A stretch of DNA of 64,000 nt from positions 186,001 to 250,000 of the forward strand of contig JAEYRH010000009.1 in assembly GCA_023435705.1 (NCBI GenBank), read 5' to 3'. The notes below the pieces were generated by a model. It was not told where the DNA came from. It did no database searches and saw only the letters and a list, made by a program, of their open reading frames with translations. Within the stretch, counting starts at the first letter, position 1; each line of letters opens with the position of its first letter. This DNA is from Bacillota bacterium (GTDB lineage: Bacteria > Bacillota > Clostridia > Christensenellales > UMGS416). Positions 44,049 through 53,129 of the stretch are shown here, piece by piece. Made by a program: the position numbers and the translations under genes.

Positions 44049-44969
44049 ATGAAACCCATGCAAAAAGCGCTCGCCCTGTTGAATGACCGCCAGTGGGTCG
44101 CCAACCAGCTCCGGCAGTTGGTGGGTATCCTGATCTATTCGGCGGGATATCTTGTTTTTGTGATTCCGGCTTACATTGTGCCCGGCGGCGTGGTGGGGCT
44201 TTCCACCGTGATTGTGCGCCTGACCGGCAACCGCTTGCCGGTGGGCGGCGTGACATGGTGCATCAACATCGTGCTGTATTTGTCCACGCTGCACCTGTTC
44301 GGGATCCGCCACATCGCAAAGGTGTTTTTCACCTCCACAGTGCTGGCTATTTTTTTCGACCTGTTCACCCCGGTGGTGAACCAATATGTCGTCCCGGCGC
44401 TGTATGGGCCAGACCCTACCGCCGATATGTCCAACCTGCTGCTCTATGCCGTGGCCGGAGGCGCATTGATCGGCACTGGCATGGCCATGATCTACCGCTT
44501 CGGCGGCGCGACCGGTGGCTCCGATGTGGCGGCGTTGGCGCTGCACCGGAAATTCCCGACGTTCTCGTTTTCTCAATACATGATTTTTGTGGATGGGTTG
44601 GTGATCCTGTTTACGGTAATCGTGGTGCGCAACTGGAACCTGGCTCTGTATGCCATTGTGGTGCGATTTGTCACCTCCCGCGTGATGGATGGCTTGCTGG
44701 CCGGTGTGAGCGCCGCCAAGGGGGTGCAGATCATCACATCAAGACCGGAGGAAATTTCCCGCCGCATCATGGAGGAGCTGAAGCGGGGCGTGACAGCCAC
44801 CCGATGCACCGGCATGTATACCCATAACGACCGGACGATGCTATTTTGCGTGATTAAAACAGAGCAGGCACAAAAAATGAAGAAAATTGTGCAAGAGGAA
44901 GACCCTACCGCGTTTGTGGTGCTGAACGACCTGAAGGAAGTGACAGGCAAGGGCTTTGCCGGGCGGTGA
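44049..44969 (+). CDS. YitT-family membrane protein
   Basis: 306 residues: five to six membrane segments (about 20-210; FVIPAYIVPGGVVGLSTVIVR, GGATGGSDV) followed by a cytoplasmic DUF2179 domain (GVQIITSRPEEISRRIMEELKRGVT, ending VLNDLKEVTGKGF). Widespread in Firmicutes; the transported molecule is unknown. GGAG lies 8 bases before the ATG. Divergent from the GH2 gene. Confidence 0.88.
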   Translation: MKPMQKALALLNDRQWVANQLRQLVGILIYSAGYLVFVIPAYIVPGGVVGLSTVIVRLTGNRLPVGGVTWCINIVLYLSTLHLFGIRHIAKVFFTSTVLAIFFDLFTPVVNQYVVPALYGPDPTADMSNLLLYAVAGGALIGTGMAMIYRFGGATGGSDVAALALHRKFPTFSFSQYMIFVDGLVILFTVIVVRNWNLALYAIVVRFVTSRVMDGLLAGVSAAKGVQIITSRPEEISRRIMEELKRGVTATRCTGMYTHNDRTMLFCVIKTEQAQKMKKIVQEEDPTAFVVLNDLKEVTGKGFAGR

Positions 44970-45078
44970 GGGCTGGCTTAAAGCAGAGCCTCCGAAAGCT
45001 CCTTTTCTTCATCCATCCCAATCGGAACGTCCGTGGCCAGTAGATAAGAATTTAGGGGCAGCCCACGGAAAAGCGACT

Positions 45079-45450
45079 CTACTCCCTGTCTTTATATACG
45101 GAAATATCCTCGGAGATGATTGTGAGAGTCATAGGCCAGGCATCGATAACTGTTTGATAGAATTCATTATCGTTCACACTTATGGCTGTAATGTCAATAT
45201 TATGTATGAAATATGGTCTCTGTGCACGCTCCAAGTTGCTATAATCAAGGAATTCAAGTTTAGCGCAACTTAAATCATGGTTGAAATCAACTTTATAGCA
45301 CCTGGAGAATATGTAAATCACATCACCATCATCATCCTCATGAACGAGTTTAACTTCATGGGAAAAGTTGCTGATATTTAGGCTAAGGATTCTGGAATCA
45401 GAATAGTTATATCTTTCCATCCTTTTTTTGATTTCTTCAATCTTTAGCAT
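45079..45450 (-). CDS. Hypothetical acidic protein
   Basis: 123 residues, acidic, soluble, no signal peptide or known motif (KLVHEDDDGDVIYIFSR, FIHNIDITAISVNDNEF). AAGGTGAAGG lies before the ATG. The base composition is lower in GC than around it. Size and style recall single-domain immunity proteins of contact-dependent toxins, but no toxin gene is near, so this is only a suggestion. No function is recognised. Confidence 0.6.
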   Translation of the reverse strand: MLKIEEIKKRMERYNYSDSRILSLNISNFSHEVKLVHEDDDGDVIYIFSRCYKVDFNHDLSCAKLEFLDYSNLERAQRPYFIHNIDITAISVNDNEFYQTVIDAWPMTLTIISEDISVYKDRE

Positions 45451-45715
45451 TGTTAACCTTCACCTTCCTCTGCATTAACACAGAGAATTCTTACAGCGCC
45501 TGCAACATCGAATGCACGACTTTGCCAGAGAGCACCAGCATCCCGCTGGACAGTGCGACCAAAGTTTTTTACCGAGAGATAGGCTTTTGCCGGAGAAGAA
45601 CTAGCCCAAGTATCCTTTGTGGGCATATCATATACACCCCACTAAAAAGTGTGGGCAGCTTCTTTAATTCGCTATAATCAACGTATAATTCGCTTCATAT
45701 CTCAATTACTAATAC

Positions 45716-46252
45716 TCAACCTTTCAAATCATACATCCCCATGATCTTCACCGGGTGGAATTTCACCACGGCGACCCGGCTGAAGGTGGCGGTGAAGGGC
45801 ACGAAACCATCCCGCGCAGCCCTCCATGCCCGGGTGAACTGCCCTTCGGGTATGTCAAACACCACTGTCATGTGCGGCTGGAATTCTCCGGGCAGGTAGT
45901 AGCGGTCTGCCAGTGGCAGCAGCGGCCCAAGGCGGCTGGAAAGCTCCCGGTTCATCCGCAGCAGCGTAGAGGTGGGCTCCGGCGACAGATAGATCACGTT
46001 TTCTCCAAAGCTGCCCATCGCGGCGAATGCCACCTGCACCGGCGCGGTGCTTTCGGCAAAGGATTGCACTGCGGCGTCCAGTGTGCCGTCCTGCGTCTCC
46101 AGCACGGTCAGGCTCACATGGGGCCGGTTGTCGCCGTCAAAGAGCTTCTCCCGAAATCCGGCTTGTGCTGCAGCATTCCAAACTCGGCGGGCGGATGCCT
46201 CTGCCCGCTCGTCGGGCAGCAGGATTACCGCCCAGCCCATTGTCCGCACCAT
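45716..46252 (-). CDS. 2H phosphoesterase (2'-5' RNA ligase-like)
   Basis: 178 residues with the two HxS/T motifs of the 2H superfamily: RPHVSLTVLE (near 45) and FQPHMTVVFD (near 125). Such enzymes open or form 2',5' or cyclic phosphate bonds in RNA or small nucleotides. ATG 46252 is used; ATG 46240 is an alternative. It begins 10 bases after the symporter gene ends and is probably co-transcribed with it. Confidence 0.82.
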   Translation of the reverse strand: MVRTMGWAVILLPDERAEASARRVWNAAAQAGFREKLFDGDNRPHVSLTVLETQDGTLDAAVQSFAESTAPVQVAFAAMGSFGENVIYLSPEPTSTLLRMNRELSSRLGPLLPLADRYYLPGEFQPHMTVVFDIPEGQFTRAWRAARDGFVPFTATFSRVAVVKFHPVKIMGMYDLKG

Positions 46253-46261
46253 CCCGGTTCA

Positions 46262-47680
46262 TTATCTATCTTGACCATTGTGAAAAACAACCCTTCCATT
46301 GGTTTTTGCTTGCGGAAGCAGCAAACAAACCACTGCTGATAGTAGTATACCAAAAACCGGCGAAGGCAGTGCAAAGGGATTTCCGATGCACTCCCACAGT
46401 ACCATCCCCGCCAGGCCGCTAAGCGCCATGCACCAAAACGCCATCGGGCCGGCCCGCTTGCCAAAGGCTGCCGCCACCAGCGGCACTGCTACCGCCGGGG
46501 CCCACAGGCGGTAAGCCACCGCCAGAGCCTCCAGCACACCCTGCGAAAACACCGCCACAGACAGAGAAATGAGGCCGAACGCCACCGTGGCTGCCCGGCC
46601 TGCCGCCACGCCGCCGCTCATGGGCAGGATAGGCGGCAGCACATCCAGTGTCAGGTTGGATACGGCCGCGCTCAAAAATGCTGCGCCTGCCGCCGTGAGG
46701 CCCGCCAGCACGCCGGCGGCGGCCAAACCCCGCAGGCCCCCCGGCAGCACCCGCGCCAGTACTGTCGGCATTGCAAGCTCGGCGTTGAGTTGCGGGAAGA
46801 TTGCCGATGCTGTGAGCCCGACCAGTCCGCACAGCAGGAACAACACCATGGAAAACAGACCTGCAGCCAGCCCGCCTGCGCGGGCGCTCTGCCCGTCGCG
46901 GCCGGTGAGCAGCCGGCCAACATAGGGTGGGGCCAGTGTTTCCCCGGTCATAAAAAGTAAAAAGGAACCAGAGACCATGAGCGGTGTCAGGTCAGAGAAG
47001 GGTTGCAGCCTCTGCTGCGGCACGGTCTGCACCAAGCCGGCAAACCCGCCGGCGCGGGCAACCCCCAGCGCGAGCATCAGCGCAAAGCCGCACAACAGCA
47101 GTGCAAACTGGATTGGGGCGGCGGTGACCACAGCTTGTGATCCACCCACTGCGCACAAAACAACCAGCACCGCGCAGCCGACTGCCGCGCCAGCCCGGAA
47201 GTCCAGCCCCAGCCAGGCTTGCAATAGCAGCCCCAGTGCCCTGAGCTGCGCGCCAAACACTGCGCAGCAAAACAGCGCCGCCAGCATTCCCACAGTCGCC
47301 TGCGCAGATGGGCCGTAAGCCATGCCCATAAGCGATCCCACGGAGCCGCAGCCCCGAAACCGCTGCAGCCTGGGCGCAATGACGAGACCCACCAGCACCG
47401 TGCCGGCACTAAAACCCCATAATGCAAGCACATGGCCGATGCCGCCGGAATAAACCCTGGACGCCAGCCCGATGGAAAACCCGCCGCCCAGAAATGACGC
47501 CGTCAATGACGCGAACACCAGAAAGGGCCCCTGCCTGCTGCTCACGCCGTTGAAGTCTGCGCCGGCTTTCAACCTGCGGGCTTTGTCAAAACCCCAGGCT
47601 ACTGTAGCAAGCAGATAGACTGCCACGATTGCGATGTCCAGCAATCCGTTGTGCCCTCCACTCCAAAGATACCTATACAT
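46262..47680 (-). CDS. Sodium:solute symporter family protein
   Basis: 472 residues, 12-13 membrane segments, SSS (LeuT-like) fold. LTASFLGGGFSIGLASRVYSGG in segment 2 and GGSQAVVTAAPIQF in the middle fit the family signature. It imports an unknown solute with Na+. GC-rich and alanine-rich codon use. Co-directional with the 2H phosphoesterase. Substrate (sugar, amino acid or vitamin) cannot be told. Confidence 0.82.
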   Translation of the reverse strand: MYRYLWSGGHNGLLDIAIVAVYLLATVAWGFDKARRLKAGADFNGVSSRQGPFLVFASLTASFLGGGFSIGLASRVYSGGIGHVLALWGFSAGTVLVGLVIAPRLQRFRGCGSVGSLMGMAYGPSAQATVGMLAALFCCAVFGAQLRALGLLLQAWLGLDFRAGAAVGCAVLVVLCAVGGSQAVVTAAPIQFALLLCGFALMLALGVARAGGFAGLVQTVPQQRLQPFSDLTPLMVSGSFLLFMTGETLAPPYVGRLLTGRDGQSARAGGLAAGLFSMVLFLLCGLVGLTASAIFPQLNAELAMPTVLARVLPGGLRGLAAAGVLAGLTAAGAAFLSAAVSNLTLDVLPPILPMSGGVAAGRAATVAFGLISLSVAVFSQGVLEALAVAYRLWAPAVAVPLVAAAFGKRAGPMAFWCMALSGLAGMVLWECIGNPFALPSPVFGILLSAVVCLLLPQAKTNGRVVFHNGQDR

Positions 47681-47868
47681 ACTGGATGAGGGCGGCCATA
47701 TATGCGGAAATCCCCCGCAGGGTGGTGATCATCGACGCATGATCACAGCACTCTTCGGGGGATTCAGAGGGGGCGGAGGGGGCAGGCGACTGGCCCACCC
47801 GGAGTGAAACCCTGCCAACGGCCTTGCCTGCGCCATCAGGAAGGCCCGGTGGTGTGATGGTGTAATGG

Positions 47869-48093
47869 CTATGCCCGGCGGGCAAGCGCTCGGCGGAACG
47901 CGTCCCGCCCGATGCTGAATTCTTCCACCTGCACGGCCCGCATCCTGCGGTTGTCGGCGTAGCGCAGCGCCTTTTTGCGCTCCCAATCGGCCCACATCAG
48001 GCAAGTGGAGCGCACCTTGCAACCACCCAGGCCATGGGCGCAACCGGCGCAGGGGGCTTTGTCACGGGTCAATGCGAAGCTGGAGAATGCCAT
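47869..48093 (-). CDS. Small cysteine-rich protein behind a LexA box
   Basis: 74 residues: CAGCAHGLGGCKVRSTC gives four cysteines in an arrangement that could bind zinc or an Fe-S cluster, followed by a basic helix (ERKKALRYADNRRMRAVQVEEF). ATG 48093 has AAAGGA at normal spacing. A strong promoter and a LexA-type operator lie upstream. No family is recognised. The SOS-type control suggests a role in DNA damage or stress response, which is inference. Confidence 0.65.
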   Translation of the reverse strand: MAFSSFALTRDKAPCAGCAHGLGGCKVRSTCLMWADWERKKALRYADNRRMRAVQVEEFSIGRDAFRRALARRA

Positions 48094-48174
48094 GGGGATC
48101 GGTCCTTTCTGTATTAGCGGCGGTCTTGTGAATAGAACGCTACTCTTGATATACGATTTATAAATTTTAAAAAA

Positions 48175-48231
48175 CGAACAAATGTTTGTCATCTGCATGC
48201 ATATGATAGCATTGCACGTTGTGGTTGTCAA
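48175..48231 (-). promoter_or_regulatory. SOS-type promoter: TTGACA/TATCAT with LexA box
   Basis: On the minus strand TTGACA (48231-48226), 17 bases, TATCAT (48208-48203). Just after the expected start, CGAACAAATGTTTG (48175-48188, plus strand) fits the Gram-positive LexA consensus CGAAC-N4-GTTYG, nine of ten palindrome positions being matched. Confidence 0.7.
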
Positions 48232-48357
48232 CATGCTTTTGTGAGATGTGCCGGATTTGGCAGGGTGGTAATGGAATCCTGAATTGTTTTATATATCATT
48301 CCTTTTCTTTTTGCTTATTGATATAATTCAATCAGTGGATCCAAGGAGGGACTATAT

Positions 48358-48942
48358 ATGGAACCGATCGTGGTGGAAACCAAGATGACGTATCAGGACA
48401 TGAAGAAATTCATGCAATTCACGATGTTTCGCAAGGGAAGGGGGCTCAAGCCTGCTATCATCGTGATGATTGTAGCACTGGCTGTGGCAGTGGTTGCCCT
48501 GCTGGGCATGTTACTGACCGTTGGGTTGGAGGGTTTTTCCTTTCAGTTGATTACAATGCTCCTGTTGATCCCCTTTATCCTGGTGTTGATGCTTCTGATG
48601 CCCACGATAAACGCAAAAGCCATCCAGAAAACGTCTGGTGCATTATTTGACTCCGCGCAGCGCTACATCATGTCACTGGACGATGTTCGGCTGGAGACCA
48701 GCGGCCAGAATACCGCTGGCAGTGGTACTTACCGATATGATGCGTTTCATAAAATATGTGAGACAACAGATTCATTTTATCTCTATATCAACGCACAACA
48801 AGCCCACCTGATGCCCAAACGCGATGTTCCGCCTGAACAATTGGCGGCTCTCACATCGCTGTTGTCCGAAAAGATGGGAAGAAGTATTTTAAAAGCTACT
48901 GATAGTTACAGAACGATACTGCATTTTATCATAACCCAATGA
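48358..48942 (+). CDS. YcxB-like membrane protein
   Basis: 194 residues: a short N-terminal strand region (VVETKMTYQDMKKF), two membrane segments (about 33-85), then a C-terminal beta domain (YIMSLDDVRLET, YRYDAFHKICET, FYLYINAQQAHLMPKRDV) typical of YcxB-like proteins. CCAAGGAGGG precedes the ATG. Function of the family is unknown. Confidence 0.78.
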   Translation: MEPIVVETKMTYQDMKKFMQFTMFRKGRGLKPAIIVMIVALAVAVVALLGMLLTVGLEGFSFQLITMLLLIPFILVLMLLMPTINAKAIQKTSGALFDSAQRYIMSLDDVRLETSGQNTAGSGTYRYDAFHKICETTDSFYLYINAQQAHLMPKRDVPPEQLAALTSLLSEKMGRSILKATDSYRTILHFIITQ

Positions 48943-49258
48943 TCTGGGTGAGGGGCAAAAGTGAAGCCCCCCGGAGGGATAGAGTGTTCGGGCAACCGTG
49001 CGATAGTGGTTTCTCGATAGTTCAATCCTCAAATCATTAGTTGTTCACAATATTTCCGTATTTTGGCCTTTTTACAATTCAGCTTGATTCATTGGCTTTT
49101 TCACGCCATATTTTGATGGAACAAGGGCCAAAGGGTGCCCACCAGCCACTTCCTCCTAGGGCAATTATCCGGTATACAACCTCTGGAATTGCTGATAAAA
49201 TAACCACAAGGGTGCCATAGGCCCCGAAGATACTCTTCCCGTTTGGCATGGAGGCTCC
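48943..49258. other. Intergenic region before epimerase relic
   Basis: 316 bases. A minus-strand frame from ATG 49249 (MPNGKSIFGAYGTLVVILSA..., 56 codons) has one hydrophobic segment and a weak GGAG; it is not supported well enough to call. CATGGAG (49247-49253) and CTCCATG (49255-49261) form a palindrome. Otherwise nothing is seen. Confidence 0.4.
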
Positions 49259-49657
49259 ATGCAGCGCACGGCCATGAGGTTCGCGCCCGTCTACGCCCGC
49301 GACTTCACGTTGAACCTGGATAAGCGCATTTTGCTGTCCGGGGAAATGGGCCCAGACCCTTCCGTTCAAGGCGTATTCAATATAGCAGGCCGCAGTGCAG
49401 TCTCCGCGAGGGAGCTCATCGGGGTGGCGAAGGAGGCCAACCCCACCCTCAAGACTCTCAAACTGCCTTACGCTCCAGCTCTGGCCGCAATCTGGTGTGT
49501 GGAAGAAGTGCTTCAGATTTTGGAAAAGGATTCCATGCTATCTATTTATAACTTCAGGAAGCTCTTTTGATCCACCAGGTGGGATGTTACCGCTCTTTAT
49601 CAGGCGATGCCCGACGCCCTGGACTGGAACGTAGAAGACACCCTCTATTGCCGCTGA
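49259..49657 (+). pseudogene. NAD-dependent epimerase/SDR relic
   Basis: The frame encodes the C-terminal part of an extended SDR (VFNIAGRSAVSARELIGVAK), is interrupted by TGA at 49568-49570, and continues in the same frame to STRWDVTALYQAMPDALDW and a stop at 49655. The N-terminal NAD-binding half with GxxGxxG and YxxxK is absent. A dead fragment of a nucleotide-sugar epimerase-like gene. Confidence 0.7.
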
Positions 49658-49726
49658 CAAACGAATATCGCAAAAAACCCGCTGCATAGCGCCGGGTCTT
49701 GGTTTGGCGCACTGATTAGATGTGCA

Positions 49727-49766
49727 AAATATTAGGATTGCAAATGATTAGCAAATCCAATATACT
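49727..49766 (+). promoter_or_regulatory. marR promoter with candidate fatty-acid operator
   Basis: TTGCAA (49738-49743), 17 bases, TATACT (49761-49766). AAATATTAGGA (49727-49737) is repeated exactly upstream of accB (50392-50402). GGATT (49735-49739) and AATCC (49754-49758) form an imperfect inverted repeat over the promoter. Confidence 0.6.
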
Positions 49767-49798
49767 ATGCGGGAAGTCACTGATAACGGAGGGTTTGC

Positions 49799-50278
49799 AT
49801 GAGCGGGCCGGATTATCGCGGCGTGGTGAGCGACATTCTGATCGACATGTTTAACGACATCCTGCGCGTTGAGCACAAAGCGATCGAAACGGAAGACATG
49901 CTTCCGCTCACCATGTCGGAGCTGCATGTGATCGGGGTTGTGGGCGACCACCAGGGCACAACAATCATGAGCCAGATTGCCAGAAAGCTGCGCATCACGC
50001 TGCCCACGCTCACCGCCGCAGTGGACAGGCTGGAGGAAAAGGGATATATCCTGCGCCGGCGCAGCGAGGAGGACCGCCGCCGTGTCTCAGTGGAACTGAC
50101 TGACGACGGTCGCCAAGCTTATGAGCGCCACGCACGTTTTCATGAAATGATGGTGGATGCCTTCCTGCAAGGTCTGGAGCAAGCCAGAATGCCGGAGCTG
50201 CTTGAGGGCATGACAAGGCTCCGCGACTTCTTTAGGGAGCAATTAGGGCAGTTGGACAAGCATCCAACGAGATTCTGA
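49799..50278 (+). CDS. MarR-family regulator of fatty-acid synthesis (FabT-like)
   Basis: 159 residues, winged helix with recognition region IARKLRITLPTLTAAVDRLEEKGY and wing RRRSEEDRRRVSVELT. Heading an acc/fab cluster is the place held by FabT in Streptococci and related regulators in Clostridia; it would sense acyl-ACP or acyl-CoA. CGGAGGG precedes the ATG. The same 11-base sequence before its own gene and before accB suggests autoregulation and control of the cluster. Confidence 0.88.
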   Translation: MSGPDYRGVVSDILIDMFNDILRVEHKAIETEDMLPLTMSELHVIGVVGDHQGTTIMSQIARKLRITLPTLTAAVDRLEEKGYILRRRSEEDRRRVSVELTDDGRQAYERHARFHEMMVDAFLQGLEQARMPELLEGMTRLRDFFREQLGQLDKHPTRF

Positions 50279-50391
50279 TGGAAGGGTTGTGAGCGTGATG
50301 GCTTCATAGGGCAAGAAGCGAGAAGTGGCGCACGGAAGCTTGACAGCCGGAACTGCGCCGTATATACTCCCATAGAATTATTAGAATTACG

Positions 50392-50429
50392 AAATATTAG
50401 GACTACTCAGGGATTTGTGGTATTATAAT
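50392..50429 (+). promoter_or_regulatory. accB promoter with shared motif
   Basis: AAATATTAGGA (50392-50402) covers the weak -35; the -10 is TATTAT (50421-50426) with extended TGG, or TATAAT (50424-50429). A start near 50433 would leave only a short leader. Confidence 0.5.
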
Positions 50430-50456
50430 AACTTATATGGAGCGATGGTGACGCAG

Positions 50457-50915
50457 ATGAAATCTCTTGACGATATTTTGAAGTTGTTGGACGCGCTTAG
50501 GGATATGCCTTTTGATCAGGTGGAAGTGTCCGCCGAGGGCGTCATGGTCCGCTTGGGCCGTGGCGGTGCTGCGGTCGCGCCAGCCCCCGTGGCAACCCGT
50601 ACTGTTTCGGTGCAGGCTGGGCCGGCGGAGGAGCCTGCTTCGGCAACCCCGGTGGAACCGGCCGGGAAAACCGTAACTGTGACCAGCCCGATCATCGGCA
50701 TGTTTTATGCCGCCCCCTCGCCGGACGATGAACCTTATGCTGCTGTGGGCAAGACGGTAAGGATCGGCCAGACACTGTGCATCGTGGAAGCAATGAAGCT
50801 GATGAACGAAATTCCCAGCCCGGTCTCCGGCACCATTGTGAAGGTGTTGACGAAGGATGGCGCCGAGGTTGAGGTGGGCCAGCCATTGTTCCTGGTGGAA
50901 CCGCTGGAGGGCTGA
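50457..50915 (+). CDS. accB: Biotin carboxyl carrier protein of acetyl-CoA carboxylase
   Basis: 152 residues. N-terminal helix (SLDDILKLLDAL), Ala/Pro linker (about 38-70), then the biotinyl domain with EAMKLMNE, biotin on Lys114. Start choice is uncertain: ATG 50457 is used; ATG 50445 would add MVTQ but sits two bases from GGAG. First gene of the accBCDA run, one base before accC. Confidence 0.92.
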   Translation: MKSLDDILKLLDALRDMPFDQVEVSAEGVMVRLGRGGAAVAPAPVATRTVSVQAGPAEEPASATPVEPAGKTVTVTSPIIGMFYAAPSPDDEPYAAVGKTVRIGQTLCIVEAMKLMNEIPSPVSGTIVKVLTKDGAEVEVGQPLFLVEPLEG

Positions 50916-50916
50916 G

Positions 50917-52290
50917 ATGAAAAAAGTATTGATCGCAAACCGGGGCGAGATCGCCGTGCGCATTGTGCGGGCGTGCCACCAGCTTGGCCTCAAGGCTGTG
51001 GCGGTGTGCTCCACTGCCGACAAGGACGCACTGCATGTGCGCCTGGCAGACGAGAGCTATTGCATCGGTGGCCCCAACCCGAAGGACAGTTATCTGGACC
51101 AGAACGCCGTGCTCACCGCCGCCAAGAGAAGCGGCGCAGACGCCGTGCATCCCGGTTTCGGGATGCTGTCAGAAAACGCCCAGTTTGCGCGCATGTTATC
51201 AGATTATGGCATCACATGGATCGGCCCGAACCCCGATGTGATCGATGCCATGGGTGACAAGGCTGCTGCCCGCAAGACCGTGGCTGCCCGCAACGTGGCT
51301 GTGGTCCCTGGCTCCGACGGCCCTTTATCCAATGAAGAGGAGGGCTTGAAGCTCGCTGGCGAGATTGGTTATCCGATCCTTCTGAAAGCAGCAGCCGGCG
51401 GCGGTGGCCGCGGCATCCGCGCAGTTTATGGCCCCCATGAGTTTTCACAGGCCTACCGCACGGCGTCCGCCGAGGCCAAGGCCGCATTCTCCGATGGCCG
51501 GCTCTATCTGGAAAAGTTTGTTGAAAACCCCAAGCACATTGAGGTGCAGATCCTGGCCGACAAGCATGGCCGCACACTGCACCTTGGCACCCGTGACTGC
51601 TCGATCCAGCGGAAAAAGCAGAAGGTGGTGGAGGAAGCACCGGCAGCATCGGTCTCCGAGCAGACCAACCGGGAGCTTTGCCGCATGGCCGTGGATGCTG
51701 CCCTGGCCGCCGGTTATGAAAACGCCGGCACGGTGGAGTTTATCGTGGACAAGGCGGGCAAACCCTATTTTATCGAAATGAACACCCGCATCCAGGTGGA
51801 GCATACGATCACCGAGATGATCACCGGCATCGACCTGGTGGCGGCCCAGCTTCGCATCGCCATGGGCGACCGCATGGTGCTGGACCAAAGCGCCATCCAG
51901 CTCTCCGGCCACGCCATTGAGTGCCGCGTGAATGCCGAAATGCCTGGCAAAGGCTTTGCCCCGTCTCCCGGCACGGTCAAAACGCTGATCCTGCCCGGCG
52001 GCCCCGGTGTGCGGGTGGACACAGCAGTCTATCAGGGCTGCACCATTCCGCCCTATTACGATGCGATGATTCTGAAGCTTGTCACACATGGTGAAAGCCG
52101 CGCCGCTGCCATCCAGCGGATGCGCCAGGCGCTGGACGAGCTGAAAATTGAGGGCGTGGGCACCAACATCAGTTTCCTGAAGCACTTGATCAACCGGAAG
52201 GAATTCTGCGACATGTCCTGCCACACCTCCTGGGTGGAGAAGGATGTGCTGCCTGGATACACGGAGGAGCTGCATGCAGTCCCTGTTTGA
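50917..52290 (+). CDS. accC: Biotin carboxylase subunit of acetyl-CoA carboxylase
   Basis: 457 residues, full length for the family. Begins MKKVLIANRGEIAVRIVRAC; ATP-grasp glycine loop KAAAGGGGRGIR; catalytic region EMNTRIQVEHTITEMITG. Carboxylates the biotin of AccB with ATP and bicarbonate. ATG 50917 has GGAGGG upstream; the longer open frame is an overlap with accB. Its end overlaps accD by 17 bases. Confidence 0.95.
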   Translation: MKKVLIANRGEIAVRIVRACHQLGLKAVAVCSTADKDALHVRLADESYCIGGPNPKDSYLDQNAVLTAAKRSGADAVHPGFGMLSENAQFARMLSDYGITWIGPNPDVIDAMGDKAAARKTVAARNVAVVPGSDGPLSNEEEGLKLAGEIGYPILLKAAAGGGGRGIRAVYGPHEFSQAYRTASAEAKAAFSDGRLYLEKFVENPKHIEVQILADKHGRTLHLGTRDCSIQRKKQKVVEEAPAASVSEQTNRELCRMAVDAALAAGYENAGTVEFIVDKAGKPYFIEMNTRIQVEHTITEMITGIDLVAAQLRIAMGDRMVLDQSAIQLSGHAIECRVNAEMPGKGFAPSPGTVKTLILPGGPGVRVDTAVYQGCTIPPYYDAMILKLVTHGESRAAAIQRMRQALDELKIEGVGTNISFLKHLINRKEFCDMSCHTSWVEKDVLPGYTEELHAVPV

Positions 52291-53128
52291 GCGTGGACGA
52301 AAGCTGCTGCCCCGCAAGCCGCTGTTTGAAGTAAAGCTGCCGGAGCCGGAAGCTGCCCCTGCGGAACAGCGAAAATGCTCCTCCTGCAGCGCTTCCTTCG
52401 ATGGGGAGCATTGGGCCCGCAATTTGGATGTCTGCCCTGGTTGTGGCAGGCATGAGCGGCTTTCGGCTGCCCGCCGCCTGGAAATCACTGTGGACGCCGG
52501 CACCTTTGAGGAGCTGCCGCTGCCCGAGACCATTGAGGACCCGCTGGGCTTTCCGGATTATGCAAACAAACTGGTAAAAAACCGCGCCGCCAACGGCAGG
52601 CATGACGCATTGATCACCGGCTTTGGCAGAATCGGTGGGCATCAGGCAGCCATCGGCATCATGGATCCCGTGTTTTTGATGGCCAGCATGGGCGCTCAAC
52701 TGGGCGAGGGTCTGGCGGCTTTGAGCGACGGCGCCATTGAGCGGAAGCTGCCGCTGGTGCTGTTTTGCTGCTCCGGCGGGGCCAGGATGCAGGAGGGCAT
52801 GGTGAGCCTGATGCAGATGGCTAAAGTAAGCATGTCGGTGGAGCGGCTTGCGGAGCACAAACTGCCCTATATCGCCGTGCTCACCGACCCCACCACCGGC
52901 GGTGTGACAGCCAGCTTTGCGATGCTGGGCGATATCATCATTGCCGAGCCCGGTGCCACGATCGGGTTCACCGGCATGAGGGTGATCCAGCAGACCCTTC
53001 GCCAGGAGCTGCCTGAGGGTTTCCAGCGCAGCGAATTCCTGCTGGAGCACGGCTTCCTTGACATGGTCGTGCCACGCGCCGATCTGCCCAAGACGCTGGC
53101 GGCAATCCTGAAACTGCATGGAGCATAA
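52274..53128 (+). CDS. accD: Acetyl-CoA carboxylase carboxyltransferase beta subunit
   Basis: 284 residues. N-terminal zinc finger KCSSCSASFDGEHW and DVCPGCGRHERL (C-x2-C...C-x2-C), then the crotonase-like domain (CCSGGARMQEGMVSLMQMAK, TGGVTASFA). ATG 52274 has CGGAGG in front and lies inside the end of accC, giving coupled translation. Works with AccA to transfer the carboxyl group to acetyl-CoA. Confidence 0.95.
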   Translation: MQSLFERGRKLLPRKPLFEVKLPEPEAAPAEQRKCSSCSASFDGEHWARNLDVCPGCGRHERLSAARRLEITVDAGTFEELPLPETIEDPLGFPDYANKLVKNRAANGRHDALITGFGRIGGHQAAIGIMDPVFLMASMGAQLGEGLAALSDGAIERKLPLVLFCCSGGARMQEGMVSLMQMAKVSMSVERLAEHKLPYIAVLTDPTTGGVTASFAMLGDIIIAEPGATIGFTGMRVIQQTLRQELPEGFQRSEFLLEHGFLDMVVPRADLPKTLAAILKLHGA

Positions 53129-53129
53129 C

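Noticed and set aside
45450..45677. 75-codon plus-strand frame
   Set aside because: No ribosome site, no similarity, cysteine- and serine-rich random look; it starts inside the divergent gene's start codon.
47673..47885. 70-codon minus-strand frame between the small cysteine-rich gene and the symporter
   Set aside because: It needs a TTG start and has a low-complexity Pro/Ser/Gly sequence; it may be only spacer, although its overlap with both neighbours is curious.
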